NCBI GenBank assembly: GCA_003117195.1
Contig: BDSI01000015.1
Span: forward strand, 559,001 to 623,000
Length of the DNA: 64,000 nucleotides
Direction of reading: 5' to 3'
From: Eudorina sp. 2006-703-Eu-15
Taxonomy: Eukaryota; Chlorophyta; Chlorophyceae; Chlamydomonadales; Volvocaceae
The position numbers were made by a program, and so were the translations under genes. The notes below the pieces were generated by a model. The model made no database searches and was not told where the DNA came from. It saw nothing but the letters and a program-made list of their open reading frames with translations. Shown here piece after piece: positions 31,372 to 42,430 of this stretch (within the stretch, counting starts at the first letter, position 1; every line of letters starts with the position of its first letter).

Positions 31372-34300
31372 TCAGTTTATTAGGACCTCAGGACGCCTGG
31401 GCCTGCGAGGTGGAGGTGGCGGGTTTGGAGAGGGAGATGGCGGCAGCGGTGGGGACGGTGGAGGTTGCGGCCGCCGGGGAGACTTAGGCATCCGAGGGCG
31501 CAGCGGCGGAGATGGAGGCTTCGGCATCGGGGATGGTGGTGAGGGCGGGGGCGGGGGTGGCTGCGGCCGGCGCGGTGGCTTCGGCATCCTAGGCGGCCGA
31601 GGTGGGTTGTCGGGAGACGCAGGCGGGCTAGGGCTAAGAGGCGGGGCCCTGGGTGCTTTAGGTGGCTTAGGTGGCCGATTTGACGGCGGGGCGGGTGGAG
31701 GTAATGGTGGACTGGGTGTAGGCGGGCGGCGGAGAACAGGCTGGAGAGGCGGTGGCGGGCGTGGTGACGACGGGCGCGGTGGTGGCGGGTTGGGCGGTGA
31801 CGCTCTAGGCGGTTGCGGGCTGGGCGGTGAAGGTCTAGGCGATGGTGGGCTGGGTGGCGAGGGGCTGGGCGGTGGTGGGATGGGCGGTGGCGGGCTGGGC
31901 GGTGGTGGGATGGGCGGTGGCGGGCTGGGCGGTGGTGGGATGGGCGGTGGTGGTCTAGGCGGTGGCGGTCTAGGCGGTGGCGGGCTGGGCGGTGGCGGGC
32001 TGGGCGGTGGCGGACTAGGAGGCGGCAGGCTGGGCGGTGGCGGACTGGGTTGCGGCGGGCTGGGCGATGGCGGGTTGGGTTGCGGGCTGGGTGGCGGCGG
32101 GCTGGGCGGTGGCGGGCTAGGCGGTGGTGGGCTGGGTTGTTGTGGGCCTGGTGCCGCAGGTCTTGGTTGCCTCGGGGGGCTTGCCGGAGTGCCGGGCGGC
32201 GCTGGGGGCGGCGGCAGTACGACATTTCCCACACAGACAGCCCTCGCCGGCGCAGTGCAGGATCCGCTTGTCCAGCTGCCTGGCGTGCAATCCCACAGAG
32301 ATCCCGCATTCGGCGGACAAGCGCCGCTCCACCGAAGCACGGGTTGGCCGCTGCCCGGGCCTCCATATAAGAAGGGGGCGCAGAACTGGGGATTGTTTGT
32401 ACAGAGTAGCCCGTTTGCGGAACCTGGAAAAGCGACGTTGACGAAGATGTTGTTCACGTAGCCGCCGACGTAGCCCAGGCCACGGCACACAGCCGCCGCG
32501 GCTGTGCTGTCCCATGAGTCACCCGCGCAAATCGCCGTCCATTGGCCGTTCAGGCACACCTGTTGGAACGAAGCAAGCAAGGCGGCGACAACGAAGCGAA
32601 CGAGGTTCAAAATCAAGGTACCTTTCGGATAATAGGATGGTGTTTGCTTGAGGCTAGGTGTATGCAACCTTTGGTGATCCTGGACGCAAGCAATTTGTTT
32701 TTTTTTGGAGCTGCGTGCGTGAATTTTCGCGCTCGACGCGTATCTACAGCAGCCCGCCCCACAGCACGCGGCAGCCTGTTGGCCTCAAATCCCAGCGAGC
32801 TCCACCCCATCCAGCAGCGAGCAGGTGTATGTAGCTAGTGCGTCCGTCCGTTTGGAATTGGAAACACACGCGGGGTTCGTCACCCCATGCAGCAGGCAGC
32901 TGGGTCCCGCCCTGCCAACGAACATCGATCAAGCAAGCAAGCGACGGAGCTTGCTTGCTGACTTGTATATATGTATGTATGAGCGTGTACGTGTAGGTAC
33001 ATATATCCGTACGCACGTACGCACCTCAACGCGGCCCATGCCTGGGGTGCTGCCATTGACCAGGCGGATCTCCCGGTTGTTGGAGCAGGTGTACGGAGGC
33101 GTCGGCGCTGGCGTGGACACCACCGTGGTGTTGGACGGCCAACAGACCAGCCCCACATCCACATAGTGACCCAGGGGCCCGGAGCTGCAGGCAGCACTGG
33201 GGATCCTGCCCCAGGCCTCGCTGGGAACGCAGTCGACGAGGCGGCTCTCGTTGCCGGTGCAGAGCCCCCTGAAGATTCCCGAGTCGAGCCATTTGGTCAC
33301 GCCTTCTGCTGCCGGCACGAAGCGCGGCTGCGGCGACAGAGGGCCCCTGGATGCCATGGTGAACCCGACGGCGGACGGCGAGCCGGTGATCTGGCGGCAT
33401 GCCGTCGTGGACAACGTATCATCCCAGCTTGTGCTGCAGATCGTTCCCCACACGCCTGCAGTACGTACGGGCAACACAAAAATCCCGGGTTTATTTGGAA
33501 AGGCTTTCAGACAACTTTGTTTTTGTTGAAACTCTGTACCGCACATACAACCGGTACATAGGGACCATGTACACGCGTGCACGCACACTACACATACAAT
33601 ACTAACGGCGCGCGCATTCCTCTCTTTATTTGCATATATACTAGCCACACATACTGGCGGCGTCTTCCTCTCTTGGCATGCGTACTAGCTATACAAGCTA
33701 GGTACGCAGCCAAACACGCAAGGCACGCACTCACCATTGTAGCATATCTCCAAGCGGCCTGCTAGTGGGTTCGGGCCATCCACCAAGCGCAGGGACCCGA
33801 CCTCCGAGCACGCATACGGGCGTACGGGTGAAGGGGGTGACGGAGGTGATGGTCTAAGTGGCGGAGATGGTGGGGCTGGAGGTTGGTTTGGGGGAGTTGG
33901 AGGCTGCCATGGATAGGTCCGTGGGGGAGGTGTCGAAGGGGGCAATACGGGCGGCGACGGGGGCGACGGCGGTGGCGCAGGTGGTGGCGGAATGTACTGC
34001 TTAGAGCACCTGCACAGGGAAGCCGGGAAGCAGCGATTACGCAACGAAGGAGCAAGCATCGATGTTAGCCTGTAGATGAACAATAAAACATGTGCAGCTG
34101 CGAAATAAAAGGAAAAAATCGCAAACACCGGTAATGTCAACAAGCCGAAAGTGTATCGGAAAGTGTATCGGTATAGTGGGATCTATACATGGAAACATCT
34201 TCTACGTAGATGGTAGGCAGGTATTGGTGTGGGGGTCGGCGGGGCACCGCCTTTTTCCAAATTCAAGGACGTGAACGAAGCCGGCGACTACCTGTTCCGT

Positions 34301-37300
34301 TATTGTGAGCCGGTACTGCAGAAACTCACAATATAGGGCGCCCCCCGCCCACGCAACCATCCGGAAATTTAGCCTTTACGTCGTAAAGTTATGGGGTAGC
34401 CAGCAGGGATTGCATACCTGCATTTATAATGTATATAAGTGTGTATGTCGTAATCTCGAAAACAAAGCTAGCCTCGCATATGGGAGGTACGAGGGTTCAA
34501 TCGATCGATCGCGGCGGCGCGCACCTGACAGTCAGGTCCATTTGGTGGCTCATGCAGGTGTTGAACGCAGCCACCGAGGTGCCGGCCGGGTAGCCCACGT
34601 AGCCAGATAATTCAACTGTTGTGGCGCTGTTGGCCGTGAACCTGTAACATTTTTTTAGCGAGTCCTCTGAGCCGTTGCAGGCCAGCAGTGGAAGGTAGAC
34701 CGGTTGGTCCGCGTTCGCCATCCCAAAGGTGCCATTGCCGCCCGCGCCACCGAATGGGTACCCCAGCTGCCGACAGATCACCCGCGCCTCCGGCGGCCAC
34801 CAGGAGTCCTGCGTGCGTGCGTGCGTGTGAAACAGATAGAGGGGCAAGGAACGAACGAAGGTGCGAAGGGCGGGAAGCACGCATACATTCGGTGCGTGCC
34901 ACCAACAATTACGCAGCCTAGCTCACGCGCACAACCTGCACATACAGTTGGAATATCTCTGGCGCACTGTTCCCCACGCACAACCCATTTTTATCTCACC
35001 TGGCAGACTGTTCCCCACACTCCGTTGTAGCAGAACTCCACACGTCCGCCTGCGATCCCTGCTTCGGTGTTGTTATAGAAATCGCCTGCAAGGCGAATAT
35101 CTCCAGGGGTGGTACCTGCATGGAACAATGTACATACACACACGCACGCACATCGCATGCTATATTTGCTCGCGTGATGGTTATATATCATACATCACGA
35201 GCGTCGCCCCAAGGCCACGGACCGGCTTACATGGACGGGTAACCATGGCTATGTCTGTTTACTGAACACACTTCGTTGAGGACGGAGGTTGCGTTCAAGA
35301 TTACAACGAAAGACTACAACGGAAGACACACGCAACGGCAGTTGCCCATCCACGCACGAGGCCGTCACCAGTAGCGTCTACTACGTCTACCGGAAGTCAT
35401 CCTGCATTGCGTATGTAGAGGTGATGTTTACGTCCGTCATTACATCTATGAGCGAATGACTTACAAAGGTATGGGCTGGCGGGTGTCGGGGGAGCCCGCA
35501 CGGGGCTCCTAGCGCACCCCACTGCGGCTCTAGGGGCACCGCCCGGGCAGCTCGCAATCGGGCGCCAGCCGTCAACAAGGCAGTTGGTGAAGTCCTCCTC
35601 GGTCCCATCGCACTGAACAGACTGGGCCCAAACCGTATCGTCCTTATCGGTGATCGTCGTCGCCGTACGGAATGCGTAATCGTAGCCCAACGACCTGCCG
35701 CAGGTACGCAGGTATGCCAGCCATGCGCATCCGTCAAGCGGATGGCGAGATATGCGAGATCGATTGATTATTGTGCGATGATAATAATATATCGCTGTTG
35801 TATGCGCGTATGTGTTGTATGTATGCGCGTGCTGTATGCGTAAGGTGGACCCGTATCCCGACCGGGTGTTCCAACGGGCCCAGATAGCTCGTAGGTGCCT
35901 CGTCTCATCAACCCCTACCAAGGACTGCGCACCCATCCTCCATCACCCGCGGGGGGGTCACGCAGCCATACCGGCCACTACACCAGGTTACCAGCGCGCC
36001 AGGATTGCCTCTCCTGGAAACCGCGCCAGACCCGCCTATCTAATCACACGGCGGTGAGGGGACGGGGATATTGTCGCTCGCTGATGATGGATTTCGTGTT
36101 TCATGCACGCGTGAGGCGAATGCAGATACCTCATCATGCATCAATCGTACATACCTGCATGCGACGTCTGCGTCGATCTGATCCCAGTACGTGTCCGCAC
36201 ATACCGAGCCCCAGCGCTGGTTGTAACATAGTTCAAGGCGCCCGGATATGTCAACCCCCTCCGGCACAGGTGCTGTGAAATTACTCACAGCAGCAAGGCG
36301 CAGATCGCCGGGACTGCCACCTACAGCAGGGTATTCATGATTCATCCCGTCAAGCGAAAGTGATAATTAAATCGTAATAATCGGGATTTCACGACAATAA
36401 TCCCCATACCAGCATGTTGGGATAATCCTGCGGACAGGTATAAATAATATGTGTAGAATAAAAATAGAATAGAATAAAAATATTATTGCTAAGCGTTATG
36501 ATAAGTTTTTTAGATACCATACAAAGGCACCACCATTACATGTGTAAAAAGATCATATATTATTGGTACTCGTTCTTTTTTTATTGCATTCATTACCACG
36601 AACTAGCCGAAATGTTGTAAAATGAGAAAATCACAACAAGCTTAACAATATTACAAACAGTATCACAATTCATGTTGTATAATTAATGGTGTTACTGGCA
36701 CCCGCGGGTGTTCTGCATGATATATCTAACATCATAATTATTATATGTGTACAAATAAATTCACAGGATTTTAGTACACGTTGTGAACCGGCCATTACAA
36801 CAGTGAATCAAGACCGTTACTTACATCCGTCGGGCGTGCGCGTGGTCGTGGTGTTGTCTAGACTGCCGCTGGTTGCCCCAGAGCCCGTGTCGGTGAAGTT
36901 ACACACAACACCCGCAGTTTCACTGCTGTCACAGTTGACAAGGTTGCCCCAGGCATTTTGCTGGCAGTCCGCAAGCCTGGACTCTGTGCCCACACAGTTG
37001 ACCCCTGTAGCCTGCATGCCACGGGACATTAAAATCCCAATTAAGCCACAAAAACATTTGTTTCGGAGACTAGACCCAATCTGTAGTGGCCCTCTGGAGT
37101 GATCCGTGATCGGTAGCATCGATCAGCTTGCAAGCGCTTTTCGTTAGGGCGGGTCACAAGATAATTACTACGCATAGATGGTGTTCGCAAATCGGAGAAG
37201 CAGCGGCACGCGCACGCACACAGCGCGCAGTGTAGCTACGTACATCGGAAGTACAGCAGCTACTGTTTCAAGTAAGCTGTGACAGATGGAGGGGACCCGC

Positions 37301-40300
37301 CCGCACGCACATACATGCACCCATCTGCTTACTTACCCAGAAGTACTTCTGATCCGCTCCCTGGGGACCGAAGAAGCTGTTGGCTGGTACTGCCGCGCCT
37401 GGTATGTTGAGCTCCCTGCAAACCACTTCGGCCTCCCTGTAGCCCCAGTCCCGTGAACAGATGCTGTTCCACCAATCTGAAACATCATTGAGTCAAGCAA
37501 GCAAGGAAAGACGCGCGAACGTCACATATCCAGCCGTATGTAGGTGATAGATCGGAGATAACCAATAACCGTGCATCATCTTTTTATCCTTTCGGGATTC
37601 TGGATGGCCATTTACGTCTAGGTAGCTACCGTTGCTCTTTGACGTCCTGTGTGCAGTTTAGACACATGCCCACGCTGGGACGAGTAGGACGAGGCAGCTT
37701 GCTTGCTTGCTTTAAGCGTTTCAGGCAGGGACAAAGGTTATAAGCCATCTATCGGGGTGGACCCCCGCCCTTCCCATCGATCGGGTTCTGTAAACGCTGA
37801 TAATATAAACCATCGGTCGCTCGGAGGTCGATCAGTCAGTGGCTTTACGCAAACCATCAGCGTGTCATCAGAATTTGGGAGATGGTACGTAGAGCAGCGC
37901 CACCTTCCTGTCCTGTGCCTGCGATGCTGCGATCATTGCTTCGGACGGTCGTCTAACCAGACGGATGGGCCAACGTACCCTTAATTCCTTATACATCAAT
38001 CCCAATCCTACAATGGCAATCAAAAGCCGCCCGCACCCTCCTCAAACTCACATGATGTGCCGTACTGGTCCGCCAGGCAAATCTCCACTCTTCCCCGTGT
38101 GTTGTTCCCCGGGCCCGTGGGGACAAGCCTGACGGTTCCGTTCGCTGTGCCTGCGCGGTCAAATCATGCATGGCAACATTCTTCAGGCAGCGTATAGTAC
38201 ATAATGGAGCATACAGTAGTCCGTGGAGCTTACAGTCCATTCAGCAGATAGCCTGTTCGTTGAGCGAGCAATATAATCTTCATACGTATATATAAACGAC
38301 GGAATGAGGGCACCATGTAGCCCGCCCGCCGAGCGATTCGCGTGCACGAACACGCGCAGGGCCACACACACAAAGAGCTCTTACAGGCGTAGCGTGAAGC
38401 GTTGAAGGGTGGTGGCGGCGGCGGCCGTGGCGGCGAGGGTGGCGCAGGGGCAACGTCACCCACGCCACTGTACCGCCAGCGCGTCAAAGCAGCGAAATGT
38501 TGAGCGGTGATAGGGACCCAGTAAGACGTCGTGTTGCTGCCGGCGGGCTTGCCGGACACAACGCCAATGACCTTGCCGTCTTCGACATCGTACGCGGCGC
38601 TGCCAGACTGCCCCGAAGAAGCCGTGAACCAGGCTGGCACCTGCATAAAAGCACAACACGAGCCGCACGCACGCTCTATCTGCTGCTGTGTCCTGCCAAA
38701 CAAGTGAACCGCCTTACGTAGTTGTGGTACCAGCAACCGACAGAAGGACAGGAATGTATGAAGAAAGGTTGCTCGCTCCTGGACCGCCGCCGCTGCTGCG
38801 TAAGCCCATCCAGGCGTGCGTGTGTTACGGGGCCCTCAGCAACATTCGCACTTACCTACCCTAGCGAACCACGTACATACGTACCCTAGCGAACCACGTA
38901 CGTACCCGAGCGCCTGGTTCGCACATACTGCTGCCCATTGTGAAGTTTCCGCACCATTGGTACCATTCGTTGCCTTCGAAATCGAAGACGTCAGGAGGAA
39001 CGGCCTTTTCGAGCGGGTAGCCACAGCTCATCGCAGTGTACAATTTCTGCATTTCATATATATCATTCATCAAGGAAAAGAGGACCCGTGCCGTGCGTCA
39101 GCACGCGGTTCCGTCGTGTGAGTTTTGCACGCAATCAAAGTGTGCACTGAAACAGGGGCCGACAGAGGCCGACCGATCAATGACGTTCGACAGCCGCATA
39201 CGTACACGCACTGTAGGACCTAAAGGCTAATCCCGCAGATGCTGAGGTATGGTACCGGGCTTACACTTTCCCCCTCCCTAGGAGCAAGGCGGCGTCCTCG
39301 GCGCCAGTCGTTGGGCCACCCCACCGATGCCGGTCATACCGGATTACGTGCACGGATTCGCACCGTCCTTGCTCCCCCGCCCACACATACAAGGGCCGGT
39401 GTTGGCTTCGCCAGGGATCTAACCAACAACCTTGGCTTTATCCATCACACAGCGGTACGGCACTGGTCTCGATAACAAATGTTAGACCCGTCGCGGATGC
39501 TCAGGCACCGGTCTTACACACACCTTTGAGCAATCGTACTTGAAGCCCAGGTATGAAGGGTACGGCAGGGAAGACGACGGGCTGTACGGTCGCACGCGGA
39601 TCATGCCTATGTCGTAATAGCTAACCAGCGAGATCGTGTTGCCGACAACAAACTCTCCTCGATACCAGGTCGTGAAGGCCTGTGTGTAGACCCCGAAGGG
39701 AGTCGCCAAGCCGTTTATGGCTGGGCGAATCTGCAAAGCAGCATGGAAGATAGGCTAAGTAAATCGCAAGCAAAGCAAAGCGCGTACATACACGTTCGTA
39801 CACCTGCACGGCTTCTTGTCATAACCTAACCCCCCAGCAGCTAACGCGTGTATGTATGTACTTACACGGAAATCGGAGTACCATTGACCCCGCGGGTTGT
39901 ACCAGTTGTTCAGGCAATGTGCGGCAGTCAAAATGTCGTACCCTGACACCCACGTGCCAGAACAGGCCTCCTGCTGGTATGTGATATTCGAAACCACGCT
40001 GTAGAACTGCACCACCGCATTGTGAGGCCACGCCAGCGTGTTGTTCACAGGATACCTATTGTCAACCTGCTGTAGGAGCGACCGCCTAAATCTGGTAGCC
40101 ACCCATCGAACGGACTGATCAGCTTCCTGGCTGTGCGAAGCGGCAGCAGCCTCCCCTTGTGGGCCACGCTGATCGTCCGCCACAGTCCACGCCTCCATTT
40201 CGGCATACAGAGACCCATCGCTGTAAAGCCGGAATGAGCGGAAAACCTGCTTCCCTGCTCGCCGACGACTCGTGCTCGCCGCGTCGCCGTCCCTGCGTGC

Positions 40301-41529
40301 GTGCAACGCGAACAAGCAAATTGATAGATCACCACGAACCACGCACGCAGCCAGGCATCCGCTCCGCATGGGGTATGTAGTCCCGGACGCGCACGCACGC
40401 AGCCAGGCAGCCGCTCCTCATGGGGTATGTAGTCCGGGACGCGCACGCACGAGCTCAACGTGTGTGCGTGTATGCGTGAAGGCATCTTCGTATGTACTCA
40501 GTATGAACAGGCAAACGTCACGAACATGCACATGCACATGCGCATATATACAGTAGTAGTGCAACATCGATCGATCGGCGTGCAGCTGTGTGATCGGCTA
40601 CTGCAGCAGCTTTCAAGGCGAGATGGCCAACCGCGAGGTAGACGTAGATGGGGTACGGAGGTACGGACGGAGGTACGACATTATTGACATCGATCCAGGG
40701 CTACCCAGCCATTCTAGCCATGCTGTCCCCGCGCACCACACCCACTTGCGTGCTTGCGACACCATCGGTACTTGCGATGCCATCGATACGTAATAATAAC
40801 CACCGAACCACCAGCCAAATTTACACGCAGCAGCGGCGAGGACACATGGAAGGAGGTATTCGCATTGCATGAAACAGTCCACTGGACAGCTCACCGGACA
40901 AACGCACCTGTCGTGGGGTTTGCGCTGAAGGCCGCGGCGCCTCTGCTGGCTGGTCTCCTGCTGCTGGGAGGCAACTGCTGCCTGCTGGACGCCTTGGAAT
41001 CCGAGGGTGCTGGCATCGCCAAGATAGACATAGCCATCTGATCGGAACCGGTTCACCACGTCTTCGACTGATTCCTCACCAGTTGACTGTGATGCGGACT
41101 GGCCGAGGTGGCGGGCCCGCCCCGCGGCCTTATTAGCTGCTGATGACGCCAGCCGCGTCGTCCGTGCCGCGCGCCCGCCATCACCAGAGTAGGCACCCGC
41201 GAACAACGGGTCTGTGACGGGCCAAAATGCGTTGCGTTACCCCGTCAGCGTGTCGCGATATCCCTTTGGAAAGGAGGGCGTGGTGCCTTACCGTCGCATC
41301 GGCCACTCGTGTACGCTGAAAAGCCTTGGCATCGCGCAAGGCACTCGTTCTGCAAGGTCAGCAACGCCTCCGTGCAGACCGGCTCCATAACGTCTGAGCA
41401 CAGCAGACACTGCGCATTGAAGCTGTTTGGTAGCGACCCGGGTACAGCATTTGGCTGAGCTGTTCCTTCGGCTACCAACATTGCTCCCACCGCAATTACA
41501 AAACACAACCAGGATATCATATTGAGCAT
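31372..41529 (-). CDS. Secreted Kazal-serine protease-SRCR-hydroxyproline-rich modular protein (1554 aa, 16 exons)
   Basis: Exons in coding order: 41292-41529, 40908-41211, 39866-40268, 39524-39730, 38906-39046, 38385-38640, 38052-38150, 37337-37476, 36825-37011, 36155-36320, 35465-35694, 35000-35115, 34525-34808, 33735-34009, 33025-33455, 31372-32559. They total 4665 nt, in phase throughout. Order of parts: signal peptide (1-25); six-Cys Kazal domain (CLLCSDVMEPVC..NECLARC); chymotrypsin-type protease with H298 (TAAHC), D355 (SYYDIGMI) and S443 (SGQSGSA); PPSPPRPPPPPP linker; SRCR1 (about 520-640), SRCR2 (660-780), SRCR3 (792-920); proline-rich linker; SRCR4 (988-1125), SRCR5 (1143-1270); 285-aa (SP)n tail. 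It is probably extracellular or in the cell wall. Its N-terminal half is homologous to the three tandem genes. The exon 3 acceptor is the weakest junction. Domain limits are approximate. Confidence 0.85.
31380..32220 (-). repeat. Proline-rich (SP)n coding repeat, C-terminal tail of the SRCR protein
   Basis: Within the last exon the minus strand encodes SPPPP, PSPPPP and PPRPP repeats typical of hydroxyproline-rich glycoproteins of volvocine walls and matrix. The core, about 31790-32150, is a DNA-level repeat of GGGCTGGGCGGTGGC on the plus strand. Copy number is likely to vary. The plus strand reads as poly-Gly only as a shadow. Confidence 0.85.
39238..39482 (-). mobile_element. Possible SINE-like insertion in intron 4 of the SRCR gene
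   Basis: The minus strand starts with a tRNA-like stretch (ATCGAGACCAGTGCC.., GCTGTGTGATGG, GGTTAGATCCCTGGCGAAG) that shares its layout with the tRNA-like interior of the TRIM at 25242-25745. No target duplication could be fixed. It lies wholly within an intron, so splicing need not be affected. Confidence 0.3.
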
Positions 41530-41543
41530 AATTTAATTTGTTC

Positions 41544-42430
41544 TTACGGTTGCCTCGTAATCAGCGGTTTGCGAAAGGCGTCGTTACCGTCAACATAGTA
41601 ATACCAGCTATCGTCAGAGTCCTTAACATAAAAGTAATGATGTAAGACAGAGGTATGAACCTTTGTCACACGTGTATTCTTAAAATCAAAATACTCTTTG
41701 CTTGCTGGTCCACGACAGTTGCGAAGCTGCTGCTTGTTCCGCGCGCATTCACTGTGGTCAGTAAGCAGACATTAACAACCTAAACATATATAATTTATTA
41801 CACAAGTTGTGTTTTATATGGAAGAAAGTGACCTGAAGAATCCGTACGGAACAAGTTACATGCATGTTTCCTTGATTCTGGCGTTAGTATTTGCATTCAT
41901 TCTTTGATTCTTGCTGATATTGTCAGATACCATGCGCAGTTGCAGAATTCGCGGAGTAGTGAAAATCTGGGATGAAACTTACCCGGTGTTTGCGGTTGCA
42001 TGTGCTTTAGGGGTCGTTTGCTGCATGGGCTCCAATGGAAGACATGGAACATACGGATGGGTGCGATCGCCCGGCAGCCAGACAGCGAGGTCACATTTGT
42101 GTGATAACGGTGTGCGATGCATACATGCATGACGGTCACATACGCACGCGCTTGCGGGTGTCGCTTGATAGGCAAGGCTGGGCTTCGTTCAGCTGCAACG
42201 CGTGCAGCAGTGTAGCTCACTGCAACGACCTTCTGTGCACATGACGGGCTGCTGCTGGGTTGAAGCCGGCAGGGTTGGAATCGTATCGGCGGCAGAGGTT
42301 CGCGCACGTTGCCTGAGGACGCTGCTGCGTAGCTGCTATGTGCGACTGTTGGAGTAGCAGTTGATGGCTGGAGCCACCGCCGTGGTACTGAGCTACCTTA
42401 TTCAGTGCAAAACTGACATCAGCCTCTTCT
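41544..42430 (-). pseudogene. 3' end of an unrecognised gene upstream of the SRCR protease (fragment)
   Basis: Exon 41544-41751 has a good acceptor (polypyrimidine then CACAG) and about 69 open codons to a TAA. Its composition is protein-like (KEYFDFKNTR, HYFYVKDSDDSWYYYVDGN). A second likely exon around 42240-42425 contains CANLCRRYDSNPAGFNPA, which resembles PAN/apple-type cysteine segments in algal proteins. The donor joining them is uncertain. The stop codon is only about 15 bp from the start codon of the SRCR protease gene, leaving almost no room for a promoter. Either this is a fragment overlapping that promoter, or the two belong to one mis-split locus. Product unknown. Confidence 0.35.

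Noticed and set aside
31289..32461. 390-aa glycine-rich plus-strand frame
   Set aside because: Shadow of the proline-rich tail of the SRCR protein. The minus strand joins in frame to an SRCR domain and 15 further exons.
35860..36060. Possible second SINE in an SRCR-gene intron
   Set aside because: Some resemblance to 39290-39480, but no tRNA-like head, tail or target duplication could be fixed.
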